Shown: positions 35,547-44,294 of the stretch, one piece after another
Numbering within the stretch: the stretch's first letter is position 1
How the letters are laid out: the number at the start of each line of letters is the position of its first letter
Translations under genes and position numbers: made by a program
The notes under the pieces: generated by a model
Databases searched by the model: none
What the model saw: the letters and a program-made list of their open reading frames with translations, nothing else
What the model was told of the DNA's origin: nothing
DNA from: RYN-230 sp963718305
GTDB taxonomy: Bacteria > Actinomycetota > Actinomycetes > Streptosporangiales > Streptosporangiaceae
NCBI GenBank assembly: GCA_963718305.1
Contig: CAVQZG010000018.1
Coordinates: forward strand, 434,001-498,000
Direction of reading: 5' to 3'
Length of the DNA stretch: 64,000 nt

Positions 35547-36605
35547 GTGTCCAGAGGGACCGGGGGGAAGGGACGCTCGGGCCGGGGCGGCTCAGGTAGC
35601 AGCGGCTCAGGTAGCAGCGGCTCGGGCGGCGGCTCGCGTAGGGGCGGCTCGGGCGGTGGCGCGGGCCGCGGCGGGGCGGCCAAGTCCGGTGGGGCCCAGG
35701 CGGGCCGGGGCAAGACCGGCGGGGCCCAGGGGAGCGGCGCTAAGCCGGGCGCGTCCCAGCCGGGCGGGGCCAGGCCTGGCGGGGGCAAGCCTGGCGGGGG
35801 CACACCTGACGGGACCAAGGCCCGCGGAGCCAAGGCGCGGGGCGCCTCCGCCCGGGCCAGGGTCGCCGAGATGCGGGCCCGCGACGCCGCCCGCAAGCGG
35901 CGCCGCAACTGGATAGCCGGGATCGGCGCGGCCGTGGTCGTGATCATCGCCGCCGTGGCCATCACCCTGGCCGTCACCAGCAACAGCGGCAGCCCGGCCA
36001 GCGCCACCGGCGGTACGCCGAAACTCAAGCTGGCCTCGCTCAGCACGCTGGGCACCCTGAAGCCGCTGCCCTCACCCGGCCCCAACGGCCCCGAGGGCGT
36101 GCCGGTCCCGGCGGCGGCCGCGCTGGCCAGCACGGCCACGAAGGCCACCGGGAAGACCGTGGACGGGATCAGCTGCGATACCACCGAGCAGCTGGTGTAC
36201 CACGTCCACGCGCACCTGACCGTGTTCGTGAACGGCGCCGCCCGGCAGATCCCGGCGGCCATCGGTATCCCCGGCGCCCAGGCCCAGAACACGCCGACCG
36301 GCCCGTTCATCGCCAGCGGGAGCTGCTTCTACTGGCTGCACACGCACGCCGCCGACGGGATCATCCACATCGAGTCCCCGGTGCACCGCACCTACACGCT
36401 GGGGAACTTCTTCGACATCTGGGGCCAGCCGCTGGGCCCGAACCAGGTGGGCCCGGCTCACGGCCCGGTGACCGCGCTCTACAACGGCCGGGTCTACCAG
36501 GGCAACCCCCGCAACATCCCGCTGGAAAAGCACGCCCAGATCCAGCTGGAAGTCGGGAAGCCGCTCATCTCCCCGGCCTCCATCACTTTCCCCAACGGCC
36601 TCTGA
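35547..36605 (+). CDS. membrane-anchored His-rich protein of unknown function
   Basis: 352 aa, not recognised as a named family. The first ~115 residues are Gly/Ser/Lys/Arg low-complexity built from short repeats (GSGSSGSG, GGAKPG-like). A basic stretch (RKRRRNW) and one transmembrane helix (IAGIGAAVVVIIAAVAITLAV) follow, then an external domain of ~200 residues. That domain has striking histidine motifs: YHVHAHLTVFVNG, YWLHTHAADGIIHIESP, then TYTLGNFFDIWGQPLG, plus two cysteines (SCDT, SCFYW). The His spacing suggests metal binding (inference). The GTG at 35547 is chosen for the SD GAGGAGA. It is monocistronic. Confidence 0.75.
   Translation: MSRGTGGKGRSGRGGSGSSGSGSSGSGGGSRRGGSGGGAGRGGAAKSGGAQAGRGKTGGAQGSGAKPGASQPGGARPGGGKPGGGTPDGTKARGAKARGASARARVAEMRARDAARKRRRNWIAGIGAAVVVIIAAVAITLAVTSNSGSPASATGGTPKLKLASLSTLGTLKPLPSPGPNGPEGVPVPAAAALASTATKATGKTVDGISCDTTEQLVYHVHAHLTVFVNGAARQIPAAIGIPGAQAQNTPTGPFIASGSCFYWLHTHAADGIIHIESPVHRTYTLGNFFDIWGQPLGPNQVGPAHGPVTALYNGRVYQGNPRNIPLEKHAQIQLEVGKPLISPASITFPNGL
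35589..35633. repeat. 3 x 15-bp array in the Gly/Ser N-terminus
   Basis: ggctcaggtagcagc twice, then ggctcgggcggcggc; further degenerate Gly/Pro/Lys repeats continue to about 35850. Confidence 0.8.
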
Positions 36606-36679
36606 CCGCCAGCCCGCCGGGACCGCCAGCCCGGCCGGGCCGCCAGCCCGGCCAGCCCAGCCGGACCGGCCGGTGACCG
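36606..36679. repeat. degenerate 16-18-bp array between convergent genes
   Basis: Repeated gaccgccagcccgccgg / gaccgccagcccggccgg-like units fill the gap between the His-rich gene and the ABC-2 permease, which end towards each other. Confidence 0.6.
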
Positions 36680-37462
36680 TCAGCCCGCCCGGGGATCCCA
36701 GCGGAACCGGCGGACCGCGATCAGCCCGCCGGCCACGCCCCACGCCAGCAGGACGCCCAGGGCGGCCCAGTCGAACCCGGTGTGCCGGGCGAACGGGCCC
36801 ATCAGGGCCTCGTTGAACGGCCGGACCGGCAGGACCCCGGTGATGCGCTGCACAATCTGCGAGTGGATGGGGAGGTAGGTGCCCGAGATGAACACCAGCG
36901 GGAACAACACCAGCTGCACCACGGCCGGAGCGGCCTCCGCGTTGCGGATCAGCGAGGCCACCGCGACGCCCAGCGCGCAGAAACAGGCCGCGCCGAGCAC
37001 GAGGGCGACCGCGATCGCGGCCCAGTGGGTGGGCAGCGGCACGCCGAACAGCCGGCCGACCCCCACGATGAGCGCGATGTCCACCACGCTGACCACGATG
37101 CAGTGGGCCAGCAGGCCGAGGAAGTAGGTCCAGGCCGGAAGCGGCGTGGCCCGGACCCGCTTGAGGATCCCGTTCTGCCGCCGGGTGGAGAGCACGATGG
37201 CGAGCTGGCTGTAGCAGGCGCCCAGCACCGAGACCGCGGCGATCGTGGGCACGTAGTACTGCAAGGCCGACAGCCCGTAGAAGTAGGAGCTCCGGCCGAC
37301 GCTGCCGAACAACGCGCCGAACAGGGTGATGATCACGACGGGGAACACGAACGTGAAGAACGCGCTCTGCGGATTGCGCCAGAACGACAGCTGCTCGTAG
37401 CGGACCTGATGCCACAGCAGGGCGAGATCACCCCGCCGCGCCCGGCGGGTCGTCGGGTTCAT
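36680..37462 (-). CDS. ABC-2 type transporter permease
   Basis: 260 aa with six predicted membrane helices in the ABC-2 pattern: FFTFVFPVVIITLFGALFG, then YYVPTIAAVSVLGACYSQLA, KRVRATPLPAWTYFLGLLAH, VALVLGAACFCALGVAVASL and LVLFPLVFISGTYLPIHSQI with the characteristic late-hairpin motif. Its ATG overlaps the stop of the ATPase gene upstream (ATGA), so the pair forms one exporter, of a DrrAB-like drug/lipid type. The substrate is unknown. 36606-36679 downstream holds a degenerate ccgccagcccgg repeat. Confidence 0.92.
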   Translation of the reverse strand: MNPTTRRARRGDLALLWHQVRYEQLSFWRNPQSAFFTFVFPVVIITLFGALFGSVGRSSYFYGLSALQYYVPTIAAVSVLGACYSQLAIVLSTRRQNGILKRVRATPLPAWTYFLGLLAHCIVVSVVDIALIVGVGRLFGVPLPTHWAAIAVALVLGAACFCALGVAVASLIRNAEAAPAVVQLVLFPLVFISGTYLPIHSQIVQRITGVLPVRPFNEALMGPFARHTGFDWAALGVLLAWGVAGGLIAVRRFRWDPRAG

Positions 37463-38484
37463 CTCGCGGTCCTTTCTCCGGTGCGTGCTTCTCCGGCCCC
37501 TTCGCCAGCCCCTTTTCCGCCAGCACTGGCCTCGGGGCCAGGGTCGGTCAGTTTCAGGTAGACGTCTTCGAGGCTGGGCGGCTCGACCGTGAGCTGGTCC
37601 AGGACCAGGCCGCGGTGCAGGGCCCAGCTGGTCAGCTCGTGCAGGGCGCGGGTCGGCTCACTGACCGCCACGGTGACCACGTCACCGGGTTCCGGCTCCG
37701 GCGCGGGCTTCGCAGTCGGCTCTACGGTCGTCTCCACCGGCGGCCGGGCCCAGGCCGGGAGGTCCGCGGCCAGGCATCCGATCGGGAGCACGAAACGGAT
37801 CTGGGTCTGGGCGGAGGCCCGGCCGCCGATGTCCGCCAGGGTCCCCTGGGCCACCACCTGGCCGTCGGACAGCACCGCCACCCGGTCGGCCAGCGCCTGG
37901 GCCTCCTCCATGTAGTGCGTGGTGAGCAGGATCGTGGTGCCCGAGTCGCGCAGGCTGCGCACCAGCTGCCACGCGTCCCGCCGGGCGGCCGGGTCGAACC
38001 CTGTAGTCGGCTCGTCGAGGAACAGCAGTTCGGGGTCACCGATCAGCCCCAGGCCGAGGTCCAGGCGGCGTTTGCGGCCCCCGGACAGGTTCCGCACCTT
38101 GGTCCGCTCCTGCCCGGCCAGGCCGACCAGGGCGATCACCTCATCGACGCCCCGTGGTGCGGGGTAGTAGCCCGCGTTGCGCGCGATGGTCTCGCGGACG
38201 GTCAGGTACGGCTCGACCGCGATGTCCTGCAGGACCAGCCCGATCCGCTCCCGCAGTTCCCGCCCGGTGGCCCGGTCACCGGGATCGAGGCCCAGCACCT
38301 CGGCCCGCCCGGTGTCGCGCTTCCGGAAGCCCTCCAGGATTTCCAGCGTCGTGGTCTTCCCGGCGCCGTTCGGCCCCAGCAGCGCGAAGATCTCGCCTGC
38401 GGCGACGGTGAAGCTGATCCCGCGCAACGCGGTCACCGCGCCGTAGCTCTTGGCCAGCCCGTCCACTATGACCGCGCCACGCAC
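37459..38484 (-). CDS. ABC-2 transporter ATP-binding protein (DrrA type)
   Basis: 341 aa. Walker A GPNGAGKTT, Q-loop VLQDIAVEPYLTV, signature NLSGGRKRRLDLGLGL, Walker B LLFLDEPTTGFDPAARR and H-loop TTHYMEEA. A C-terminal ~90-residue extension (SLEDVYLKLT) is typical of drug exporters of this class. The GTG at 38484 has GGAGG at 5-6 nt and lies 19 nt inside the YceI gene; the frame stays open far upstream but has no other supported start. Translationally coupled to the permease. Confidence 0.92.
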   Translation of the reverse strand: MRGAVIVDGLAKSYGAVTALRGISFTVAAGEIFALLGPNGAGKTTTLEILEGFRKRDTGRAEVLGLDPGDRATGRELRERIGLVLQDIAVEPYLTVRETIARNAGYYPAPRGVDEVIALVGLAGQERTKVRNLSGGRKRRLDLGLGLIGDPELLFLDEPTTGFDPAARRDAWQLVRSLRDSGTTILLTTHYMEEAQALADRVAVLSDGQVVAQGTLADIGGRASAQTQIRFVLPIGCLAADLPAWARPPVETTVEPTAKPAPEPEPGDVVTVAVSEPTRALHELTSWALHRGLVLDQLTVEPPSLEDVYLKLTDPGPEASAGGKGAGEGAGEARTGERTAR

Positions 38485-38984
38485 CGGACCTCCAGTGACA
38501 CATCGAGGTAGCGCGCGGCCAGCCCGGGAGAGGCGGTCACGCCGAACTCGGTCCGGTCCAGGCGCACGGTCCCCTGGGCGGTGAACGAGCCGGCCGACAC
38601 GCCGGACACCTGCACCGGCAGGCGGACCGGGCGGGCTACCGCCCCCACCGTCAGCGTGCCCAGCAGATCCTGCCCGTCCATTTTTTCCGCTACGAACACC
38701 ATAACGGGGTACCGGCTCGCATCCAGGAATCGTGCCGACCGGACGCTGGCGTCCCGCGCGGGGTTCCCCGATTTCAGGCTCGCCGTGTCGATCTCCACGC
38801 GAACCCTTGACTCGCTGGCCGGCTCGGTCACATCGACGGTCCCGGCCCGGATCTGGAACCGGCCGCGCACCGGGGCGAGCCCGAACAGGTGCCGGGTCCT
38901 GAACCGGACGGCCGAGCCGGCCGGGTCGATGTCGTAGCGGCCGAGCCGGGGATTCGTGGGGGCTTGTGCTGGTGTGATTTCCAT
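38466..38984 (-). CDS. YceI family protein
   Basis: 172 aa. YceI lipocalin-like signature: GRYDIDPAGSAVRFRTRHLF, then RVRVEIDTASLKSGN, RDASVRSARFLDASRYPVM and TLTVGAVARPVRLPV. The family binds isoprenoid-like lipids in a beta-barrel. No signal peptide is seen, so it is probably cytosolic. The ATG at 38984 gives the usual length. It overlaps the ABC ATPase start by 19 nt and is the first gene of a three-gene minus-strand unit. Confidence 0.9.
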   Translation of the reverse strand: MEITPAQAPTNPRLGRYDIDPAGSAVRFRTRHLFGLAPVRGRFQIRAGTVDVTEPASESRVRVEIDTASLKSGNPARDASVRSARFLDASRYPVMVFVAEKMDGQDLLGTLTVGAVARPVRLPVQVSGVSAGSFTAQGTVRLDRTEFGVTASPGLAARYLDVSLEVRCVARS

Positions 38985-39163
38985 GCCGCCCATTCCAGGC
39001 CCGCCGGGCCAGCGGGCACCAGGGTGGCTGGTCGGATTCCGGCCCGACGAACGGCTGCCCTGCGGCGGCCGCATACGACTTTCGTAGGTTTCTAGCCCGC
39101 CGGCCGTCGGCTCCGGCCGCCGGACCCGCGACGGCGGCCCGCAGATGACGTAGCGTTTTCGGC

Positions 39164-40435
39164 ATGACCGAAGGGCCCTGGTACCGACCGCACCGGTTCG
39201 CCGTGGACGTGGCGATCGCCACGTGGTACCGGCGGCACCGGCTCGCCATGGACGTGGCGGTGGCCGTGTTCTTCGTGCTGCTGGATACCGGCATGACGCT
39301 GGTGGGAGCCACCTGGTGGCCCGCTCATCCCAGCCCGCTCGCCTGGTCCATGCTGGCCGTGCAGGCCGCCGTGTGCGCTTCGCTGGTCGTCCGCCGCCGC
39401 GCGCCGTACCTGGTCATCGCCCTCCTGGGCGCATTCACGCTGGTCATCACCCTGCTGATCTCACCCTTCGGGGCGCTGGTTCCCGAGCACACCGCAAACG
39501 TGTGGGCGCCGTACTCGGTCGCGCTGGCCGCCTACGGGCCGTTCTTTTACCGGCAGGACCGGCGGACAGCAGTCCTCGCGGTCGTCGCGCTCACCTTCAT
39601 CGTCGCCCGGCCGTGGGATCCGTCGGTGACGGTCATCACCTTCGGGGTGCTCCGCACCGCCGTCGGGCCCTTCCTGGCCCTGTACTTCGGGGCCCGCCGG
39701 TGCATGGTGCAGTCGCTGAAGGAGCGCGCTGAGCGCGCTGAGCGGGAGCAGCATCTGCTGGCCGAACAGGCCCGGTCGGAGGAACGCACCCGGCTGGCCG
39801 GCGAGATGCACGACGTGGTGACCCACCGGGTCAGCCTGATGGTGCTCCAGGCGGGCGCGCTGCGGATGACCGCCCCCGACGAGGCGACCCGGCAGGCCGC
39901 CGAGGAATTGCGGGCGGCCGGCTGCCAGGCCCTGGACGAGCTGCGTGACCTGGTCGGGATCCTGCGCGCCGCACCGGATGGCGCCGAGGTGCCGTCCACG
40001 CCCGGGCTCGCCGCCCTGGTCGCGGAGTCGGTCAGGGTGGGCACGCCAGCCGAGCTGGTCGAGGACGGCGACCCCGCGCTGGCCTCGCCGGTGGTCGGGC
40101 GGACCGTGTACCGGATCGTCCGGGAATCCCTGACCAACGTGCGCAAGCACGCGCCCGGCACCCGGGTGACCGTGCAGGTCAGCTACGGCCCTTCGCAGCT
40201 GCTGCTGGCCATCCGCAATACCCCGCCCAGCCAGCCCGTGGACGGCTCCGGCCCGGGCCTGGACGCCGCCGGCCTGGCCGGGACCGGCTCCGGTCTGGGC
40301 ATCGCCCAGCTGCGGCAGCGGGTGGAACTGGTGCACGGGACGCTGCGGGCCGGCCCCTCCCGGGACGGGGGATTCTGCGTGGAAGCCACGCTGCCCGCCT
40401 ACGTGCCGACCGCGGAATCGGCGGCGCTGGCGTGA
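39164..40435 (+). CDS. sensor histidine kinase (DesK/NarX-type)
   Basis: 423 aa. Four or more membrane helices occupy the first ~170 residues. The HisKA_3 segment is RTRLAGEMHDVVTHRVSLMV with the phospho-His, and the HATPase_c domain has VYRIVRESLTNVRKHAPG and GSGLGIAQLRQRVELV. Its TGA overlaps the GTG of the response regulator. The first two helical leader segments (WYRPHRFAVDVAIAT and WYRRHRLAMDVAVAV) are an in-frame 45-bp duplication, unusual for this family. The signal is unknown. Confidence 0.93.
   Translation: MTEGPWYRPHRFAVDVAIATWYRRHRLAMDVAVAVFFVLLDTGMTLVGATWWPAHPSPLAWSMLAVQAAVCASLVVRRRAPYLVIALLGAFTLVITLLISPFGALVPEHTANVWAPYSVALAAYGPFFYRQDRRTAVLAVVALTFIVARPWDPSVTVITFGVLRTAVGPFLALYFGARRCMVQSLKERAERAEREQHLLAEQARSEERTRLAGEMHDVVTHRVSLMVLQAGALRMTAPDEATRQAAEELRAAGCQALDELRDLVGILRAAPDGAEVPSTPGLAALVAESVRVGTPAELVEDGDPALASPVVGRTVYRIVRESLTNVRKHAPGTRVTVQVSYGPSQLLLAIRNTPPSQPVDGSGPGLDAAGLAGTGSGLGIAQLRQRVELVHGTLRAGPSRDGGFCVEATLPAYVPTAESAALA
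39179..39268. repeat. 45-bp tandem duplication in the kinase N-terminus
   Basis: Two adjacent 45-bp segments encode WYRPHRFAVDVAIAT and WYRRHRLAMDVAVAV (10 of 15 residues identical). Confidence 0.85.
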
Positions 40436-41082
40436 TCCGCGTCGTGGTGGTGGACGACGAGCCGATGGTCTGCGCGCATCTGCGGACGATCCTGACCTCG
40501 GGCGGCACCATCGAGGTCGTGGCGGACGCCCAGGACGGGGCGGCCGGCGTTGAGGCGGTCGTCCGCACCCGCCCCGACGTCGTGCTCATGGACCTGCGGA
40601 TGCCGGGCATGGACGGGCTCACCGCCATCGAGCGGATCAGCGAGCTGGCCGATCCGCCGGCCGTGGTCGTGCTGACCACCTTCGACGCTGACGAGTACGT
40701 GCTGCGCGCGCTGCGGGCCGGCGCGGCCGGATTCCTGGTCAAATCCACGCCGCCGGAAGACCTCATCGGCCTGGTCCAGGTGGCGGCGGAAGGGCACACG
40801 GTGCTGGCCCCGGCGGCCGCCCGGCGGCTGATCGCCGCGTCGACCGACAGCCAGCCCGCCCGCGACCGGGCCCGCAAGCTGGCCGGGTCGCTCACCGAGC
40901 GGGAGGCCGAGGTGCTGGCCTGCCTGGGCGAGGGCCTGTCCAACGCGCAGATCGCGGCGCGGCTGTACCTGTCCGAAGCCACGATCAAGGGCTACGTCTC
41001 ACGGACGCTGGACAAGCTGGGCTGTGCGAACCGCACCCAGGCCGGGCTGCTCGCCCACGACGCGGGCCTCGTCCGCCCTTAA
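40432..41082 (+). CDS. NarL/LuxR-family response regulator
   Basis: 216 aa. Receiver with the DDEP acidic pair, the phospho-acceptor aspartate in VVLMDLRMPGMDG, and the FLVKS lysine. LuxR helix-turn-helix: LTEREAEVLACLGEGLSN and SEATIKGYVSRTLDKLGC. The GTG start overlaps the kinase stop (GTGA). Cognate partner of the kinase at 39164; the YceI/ABC-2 operon next door, divergent from it, is a plausible target. Confidence 0.94.
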   Translation: MIRVVVVDDEPMVCAHLRTILTSGGTIEVVADAQDGAAGVEAVVRTRPDVVLMDLRMPGMDGLTAIERISELADPPAVVVLTTFDADEYVLRALRAGAAGFLVKSTPPEDLIGLVQVAAEGHTVLAPAAARRLIAASTDSQPARDRARKLAGSLTEREAEVLACLGEGLSNAQIAARLYLSEATIKGYVSRTLDKLGCANRTQAGLLAHDAGLVRP

Positions 41083-41130
41083 CTGGCCCCCTGCGGGGTA
41101 GATGCTTCATCACGGCGAGCGGGGGCCCCC

Positions 41131-42612
41131 ATGGGACGTGACATCCAGGCCATCAAGATCAGTGGTGAGGACCGGCGGAAGTACCGGGAGAAGGTGCAGC
41201 GTTCACTGGACGTGTTCGCCCGGATGCTTCGTGAGCGCCGGTTCGAGGCCAGCCCGTCGCGGGTGGGCGTGGAAATCGAGCTGAACCTGGTCGACTCGGC
41301 CGGGATGCCGTCCATGCGCAACGAGGCCGTGCTCGACGCCATCGCCGACCCGGCCTGGGCGACCGAGCTGGGGCAGTTCAACCTCGAGATCAACGTGCCG
41401 CCCCGGCGGCTCGAAAACAGCGCCCTCGCGGACCTGGAGCGGGAGGTCCGCGCCAGCCTCAACGCCGCGGACGCCAAGGCCCGCAGCACCGGGAGCGGCC
41501 TGGTCATGGTGGGCATCCTGCCCACGCTGGCCGAGGAGGACATGCACGAGGAAACCCTGTCGGCCAACCACCGTTACCGGGTCCTGAACGAGCAGATCTT
41601 CGCGGCCCGGGGCGAGGACATGCGCATCGCCATCGACGGTACCGAGCACCTGCTCACCCACGCGGGCAGCATCACCCCGGAGGCGGCGTGCACGAGCGTG
41701 CAGCTGCACGTCCAGGTCAGCCCCGACGCGTTCGCGAGTTACTGGAACGCGGCCCAGGCCATTGCCGGGGTGCAGGTCGCCCTGGCCGCCAACTCCCCGT
41801 TCCTGTTCGGCCGGCAGCTGTGGGACGAAACCCGGATCACCCTGTTCGAGCAGGCCACCGACACCAGGCCGGACGAGCTCAAGCAGCAGGGGGTGCGCCC
41901 CCGGGTGTGGTTCGGCGAACGCTGGATCACGTCGGTGTTCGACCTGTTCGAGGAGAACCTCCGGTATTTCCCCGCCCTGCTGCCGCTGTGCGAGGACGAG
42001 GACCCGCTCGCGGTGCTGGATGCCGGGGCCATCCCGCAGCTGGCCGAGATGAGCCTGCACAACGGGACCATCTACCGCTGGAACCGTCCCGTCTACGCCG
42101 TCGTGGACGGCCTGCCGCATCTTCGGGTGGAGAACCGCGTCCTCCCGGCCGGGCCCACGGTCGCGGACGTCATGGCCAACGCGGCGTTCTACTACGGGCT
42201 CATCCGGGCCCTGGCCGACGAGCAGCGGCCGGTCTGGACCCAGATGACCTTCGCGACCGCGGCCGAGAACCTGCATGAGGCCGCGCGGCATGGCCTGGAC
42301 GCCCGGCTCTACTGGCCCGGGCTGGGCGAGGCACCCGTGGCCGAACTGGTGCTGCGCCGCCTGCTGCCGCTGGCCCGGGAGGGCCTGCGCCGCTGGGGTG
42401 TCGATCCCGGCTCCGCCGACCGCCTGCTGGGCATCATCGAGCAGCGCTGCCTCACCAGCCGGAACGGCGCGACCTGGCAGATCGCCGCGACCCGGGCCAT
42501 CAGCGAGCAGACCGGGGCGAACCGCGCGGAGGCGCTGCGCCAGATGACCCAGCGCTATACCGAGTTCATGCACGCCAACGAGCCGGTGCACACCTGGCCC
42601 AGGCTGCCCTAA
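41131..42612 (+). CDS. glutamate-cysteine ligase (GCS2)-like family protein
   Basis: 493 aa. GCS2-type carboxylate-amine ligase features: RVGVEIELNLVDSAG near 45, QFNLEINVPPRRL with glutamates that bind Mg-ATP, HLLTHAGSITPEAACTSVQ and LHVQVSP, AANSPFLFGRQLWDETRITL, and RVENRVLPAGPTVADVMANA. The family joins an amino group to the gamma-carboxylate of glutamate, as in glutathione or ergothioneine synthesis, but many actinomycete members have no known product, and there is no pathway partner here. ATG start. It stands alone between the response regulator and an MFS gene. Confidence 0.88.
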   Translation: MGRDIQAIKISGEDRRKYREKVQRSLDVFARMLRERRFEASPSRVGVEIELNLVDSAGMPSMRNEAVLDAIADPAWATELGQFNLEINVPPRRLENSALADLEREVRASLNAADAKARSTGSGLVMVGILPTLAEEDMHEETLSANHRYRVLNEQIFAARGEDMRIAIDGTEHLLTHAGSITPEAACTSVQLHVQVSPDAFASYWNAAQAIAGVQVALAANSPFLFGRQLWDETRITLFEQATDTRPDELKQQGVRPRVWFGERWITSVFDLFEENLRYFPALLPLCEDEDPLAVLDAGAIPQLAEMSLHNGTIYRWNRPVYAVVDGLPHLRVENRVLPAGPTVADVMANAAFYYGLIRALADEQRPVWTQMTFATAAENLHEAARHGLDARLYWPGLGEAPVAELVLRRLLPLAREGLRRWGVDPGSADRLLGIIEQRCLTSRNGATWQIAATRAISEQTGANRAEALRQMTQRYTEFMHANEPVHTWPRLP

Positions 42613-42698
42613 CCCGGCCTGACCTGGCCCGGCCCGGGTGGCCGTCGCTGTGGCCTGCTGTTTCGCCGCGTGGCCAGCCGGGCACGTCTGGGGGACAG

Positions 42699-44197
42699 GT
42701 GCCCCTCCTGATTTCGCCGCAAGGAGACACGCTGGCCGTCTCGACCACCCCCCCGGGCTCCGCCCTGACCGCCCGGACCTGGCTCGCTCTGGTGGCCATG
42801 GGCCTCGGGGTTTTCGTTATTGCCAACGATTTCACCGCACTCAGCGTGGCCATCCCGCGGATCGAGCAGGACCTGCACACCACGCTGAGCCGGGCCCAGT
42901 GGGTGATCAACGGGTACGCGCTGCTGTTCGGGGTGCTGATCGTGACCGGCGGCCGGCTGGCCGACCTGCTCGGCCGCAAGCGGATATTCATGCTCGGCGC
43001 CACGATCTTCGCGCTGTTCTCGCTGCTGTGCGGGGTGGCGCCGGACGTCGGGCTGCTGATCGCCTGCCGGGCGCTGATGGGCGTGGGCGGCGCGCTGATG
43101 TGGCCGGCCATCCTCGGCCTCACCTACTCGCTGCTCCCGGCAGACAGGAAAGGGCTGGCCGGAGGGCTGATCCTGGGCGTGGCCGGCCTCGGGAACACGG
43201 TGGGTCCGCTGCTGGGCGGCTGGCTCACCGACGTGGCCACCTGGCGGCTGGTGTTCTTCGTGAACCTTCCGGTGACGGCGTTCGCCATGTTCGTCACCCA
43301 CCGCTGGGTCCCAGAGAGCCGGGCCCCCGTGGTGGGAAGCAGGGTGGTGGGGAGCAGGGTAGTGGGAAGCAGGGCATCGACTATGCCGGGGTCGGGCTGC
43401 TGTCGGCCGGGGCGATCGCCATCCTGATCGCGCTGGACCTGGTCAGCGCCGCCGGGCTGACCAGCCCGGTGATCCTGGCCCTGCTGGCCGGCGGCCTGGC
43501 CCTGCTGGCGGTGTTCCTGCTGGCCGAGCGCCGCCTGGGTGGCCGGGCCCTGGTGCCCGCCGTCGTGCTGCGCAACCGGGTGTTCACCGCGTCGTGCGGC
43601 GCGGTACTGCTGATGTCGGCGATCTTCTTCTCCGCGCTGCTGTACCTGCCGCAGTTCATGCAGATCGTCCTGCATTTCTCGGCCATCCGGGCCGGGGCGG
43701 GCCTGCTGCCGATGATGGGAGTCTTCGCGGTGACCTCGTTCGTGGCCGGGAGCCTCTACGGGCGGCTCGGTCCCCGGCTCACCGTGTCGGCGGGCGCGGC
43801 CCTGATGGCGGCCGGGATCTTCCTGCTCTCGTTCCCGGCCAGCGGATCCGCCTACCTGGCCCTGGTGCCCGGGATGTGCGTGCTCGGCGTGGGCGTCGGG
43901 CTCTTCTACTCCGCGGTGACCACCGCCGCGGTCACCGCGCTCGACCCGGACCAGTCCAGCCTGGCCGGCGGCATCGTCTACATGTGCCAGATCGCCGGGG
44001 GAGCGGTCGGGCTCGGCCTGAACACCGCGATCGTGCTCAGCGCGGCCACGCTGCGCCACGGGATCACGGTTGCCTTCCGGGTCGACGCCGCACTGGCGGT
44101 GGGCGGCTTCGTGGTCGCGCTCGCGTACGTGCGCGGCCCGCGGACGTCGGCCGCGCACGCAGCGGCCCCGCTAGCGCATCACCGGGTCCGGGCCTAG
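42699..44197 (+). pseudogene. MFS drug-efflux transporter (DHA2/14-helix type), frameshifted in a repeat
   Basis: The N-terminal half is in one frame: VIANDFTALSVAIPRIEQDL, GGRLADLLGRKRIFMLGA (motif A), LTYSLLPADRKG, and motif C-like VAGLGNTVGPLLGGWLTD. After a 3 x 15-bp array at 43329-43373 the protein continues in another frame with GIDYAGVGLLSAGAIAIL, SAIFFSALLYLPQFMQ, PGMCVLGVGVGLFYSAVTTA and SLAGGIVYMCQIAGG. The helix count and order are complete once joined. The GTG at 42699 is a weak start; AAGGAG at 42720 precedes no standard in-frame start. Confidence 0.82.
43329..43373. repeat. 3 x 15-bp array at the MFS frameshift
   Basis: gtggtgggaagcagg, gtggtggggagcagg and gtagtgggaagcagg in succession, exactly where the transporter changes frame between its halves. 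Confidence 0.92.
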
Positions 44198-44294
44198 TGC
44201 GAAATTGTCACTATGTGAGACCTGGGATCGCTGGCCGGCGTGCCACCATCGGCGGGCAGACCCTTGTGGTGCCGGCCATCTGGAACGAGGAGAC

